NCBI GenBank assembly: GCA_947311665.1
Contig: CAMZLA010000071.1
Span: 1 to 5,309 of the forward strand
Origin: an uncultured Candidatus Altimarinota bacterium
GTDB lineage: Bacteria > Patescibacteriota > Gracilibacteria > CAIRYL01
Reading direction: 5' to 3'
DNA length: 5,309 bases
Shown here: piece by piece, positions 4,605-5,309 of the stretch
How positions within the stretch are numbered: position 1 is the first letter of the stretch
Layout: the number at the start of each line of letters is the position of its first letter
Notes under the pieces: model-generated
What the model saw: only the letters and a program-made list of their open reading frames with translations
What the model was told of the DNA's origin: nothing
The model's database searches: none
Made by a program: the position numbers and the translations under genes

Positions 4605-5309
4605 ATGAAAAATAAAAAAAGGTATAAAGGATTATCGGAGAGAATTGTAAGCCAATTAGCAAAAAGTGAAGAATATAAAATAGAAGGAGAGCATGAAAAA
4701 GCCTTACAAATTGCACGAAAAATTTTAATGAAAGACCCTTCATGCATTCCTGCAGCAGAAGAAGTTTTAGACAATCTTGTTTCTTTACAAGAATTTGAAG
4801 AGTCTGAAAAAATTGCTTCATTCATTCTTGCGCGAGAAAAAGATAGCTATATCGCTCATTATGCTCTAGGATTTATTCTTTTGACATCAGGAGATAATGC
4901 AGCAGCTTTGCCATATTTACAAAAAGCAAATCTTTTAAATGATAATAATCCAGAAATTTTACGATGTTTAGGGTGGGCAATATTTAATGTTGAAAGTAAA
5001 TTGAAGGGATTGGTTACTCTTGAACGAGCTTTAAACCTTAGACCAGACGATCCACTTATTTTATGTGATTTAGGAGTTTGTCTTTTACATGAACATGTTT
5101 TTGAAAAAGCAATTTACCTTTTTGAACAAGCATTAGCTCTTGAGCCAGAAAATGAACGAGCAAAAGATTGTTTAAATGCAGCAATAGAGCTGGAAGAACA
5201 GTTTGAAGTAATTAATGCAAACCCTCAAAATAAGGGGGAACTTCCAAGTAAATTGGGGGAGTTTGGAGATTTTGAAGCTTCTTCTCAAACAAAAGAAAAT
5301 AAAGCATAA
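4605..5309 (+). CDS. Tetratricopeptide-repeat protein
   Basis: A 234-residue protein built mainly of TPR helices; TPRs are scaffolds for protein contacts, so no enzymatic role is implied. Probable units by the W/L-G-A-P spacing: about 17-47 (EGEHEKALQIARKIL..DP), a weaker one at 49-80, 82-115 (YALGFILLTSGDNAAALPYLQKA), 117-149 (CLGWAIFNVESKLKGLVTLERAL..RPDDP) and 150-183 (DLGVCLLHEHVFEKAIYLFEQAL..EPEN), then a capping helix at 184-200. The last 34 residues are polar and Gly/Ser/Glu/Lys-rich, likely disordered. There is no signal peptide or membrane segment, so it is expected in the cytoplasm. The start ATG lies next to a TATATT element, and the lysine-rich MKNKKRYKG opening is plausible. The reading frame stays open upstream to 4395 except for two TGA codons, which I treat as true stops. 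The partner is unknown; the gene may be transcribed apart from nadM. Confidence 0.88.
   Translation: MKNKKRYKGLSERIVSQLAKSEEYKIEGEHEKALQIARKILMKDPSCIPAAEEVLDNLVSLQEFEESEKIASFILAREKDSYIAHYALGFILLTSGDNAAALPYLQKANLLNDNNPEILRCLGWAIFNVESKLKGLVTLERALNLRPDDPLILCDLGVCLLHEHVFEKAIYLFEQALALEPENERAKDCLNAAIELEEQFEVINANPQNKGELPSKLGEFGDFEASSQTKENKA

Noticed and set aside
4478..4825. Minus-strand frame of 115 codons covering the spacer and the TPR start
   Set aside because: Most of it is antisense to the TPR repeats, and no motif or start signal supports it.
1..5309. UGA recoding to Gly or Trp, as in some CPR groups and mycoplasmas
   Set aside because: No stop in the window is TGA, which first looked suggestive, but no recognisable gene has an internal TGA. 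All Trp are TGG and the Gly in conserved motifs are GGN. CGA is used freely for Arg in conserved motifs.
1..5309. tRNA, rRNA, CRISPR array, insertion sequence or riboswitch
   Set aside because: No cloverleaf, rRNA-like segment, regularly spaced repeat, transposase motif or known aptamer core was recognised on either strand by eye; a covariance-model scan was not possible.

Overview
The window is low in G+C (by eye roughly 30%) and compact. It carries eight protein genes in two divergent blocks that leave a 140-bp intergenic region between them. Seven genes are complete. The eighth, encoding a Smr-domain protein, runs off the left edge. Six of the seven visible stop codons are TAA and one is TAG. 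Every tryptophan is TGG and no UGA lies inside a recognisable gene, so the standard bacterial code fits. Small genes, A/T-rich spacers, few Shine-Dalgarno sequences and an archaeal-type NadM in a bacterial setting suggest a streamlined bacterium, plausibly of the Patescibacteria/CPR type. That placement is an inference; no rRNA or ribosomal protein is present to test it.

Leftward block (positions 2350 to 1, minus strand): a rhodanese-domain lipoprotein, then nadE (ammonia-dependent NAD+ synthetase), then an unrecognised protein with one N-terminal membrane segment, then a Smr-domain protein whose Lys/Asn/Glu-rich tail is encoded by 15-bp tandem repeats reaching the window edge. Gaps of 21, 3 and 22 bp indicate one operon.

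Rightward block (2491 to 5309, plus strand): adk (adenylate kinase), map (type I methionine aminopeptidase), nadM (archaeal-type NMN adenylyltransferase), a 222-bp spacer with short repeats, then a tetratricopeptide-repeat protein whose stop is the last codon of the window. The adk-map pair is a common bacterial neighbourhood, but here neither secY nor infA flanks it.

The clearest functional link is NAD: NadM (adenylylation of NMN or NaMN) and NadE (amidation of NaAD) are the last two steps of NAD+ synthesis, and they sit on opposite sides of the divergent region. Adk can recycle the AMP that NadE releases. A second pattern worth checking is regulatory: several genes on both strands have a TATA-type hexamer ending only 4 to 5 nt before the start codon and no Shine-Dalgarno, which is the layout expected for leaderless mRNAs. 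I found no tRNA, rRNA, CRISPR array, insertion sequence or convincing intrinsic terminator, and no clear sign of a novel defence or mobile system.
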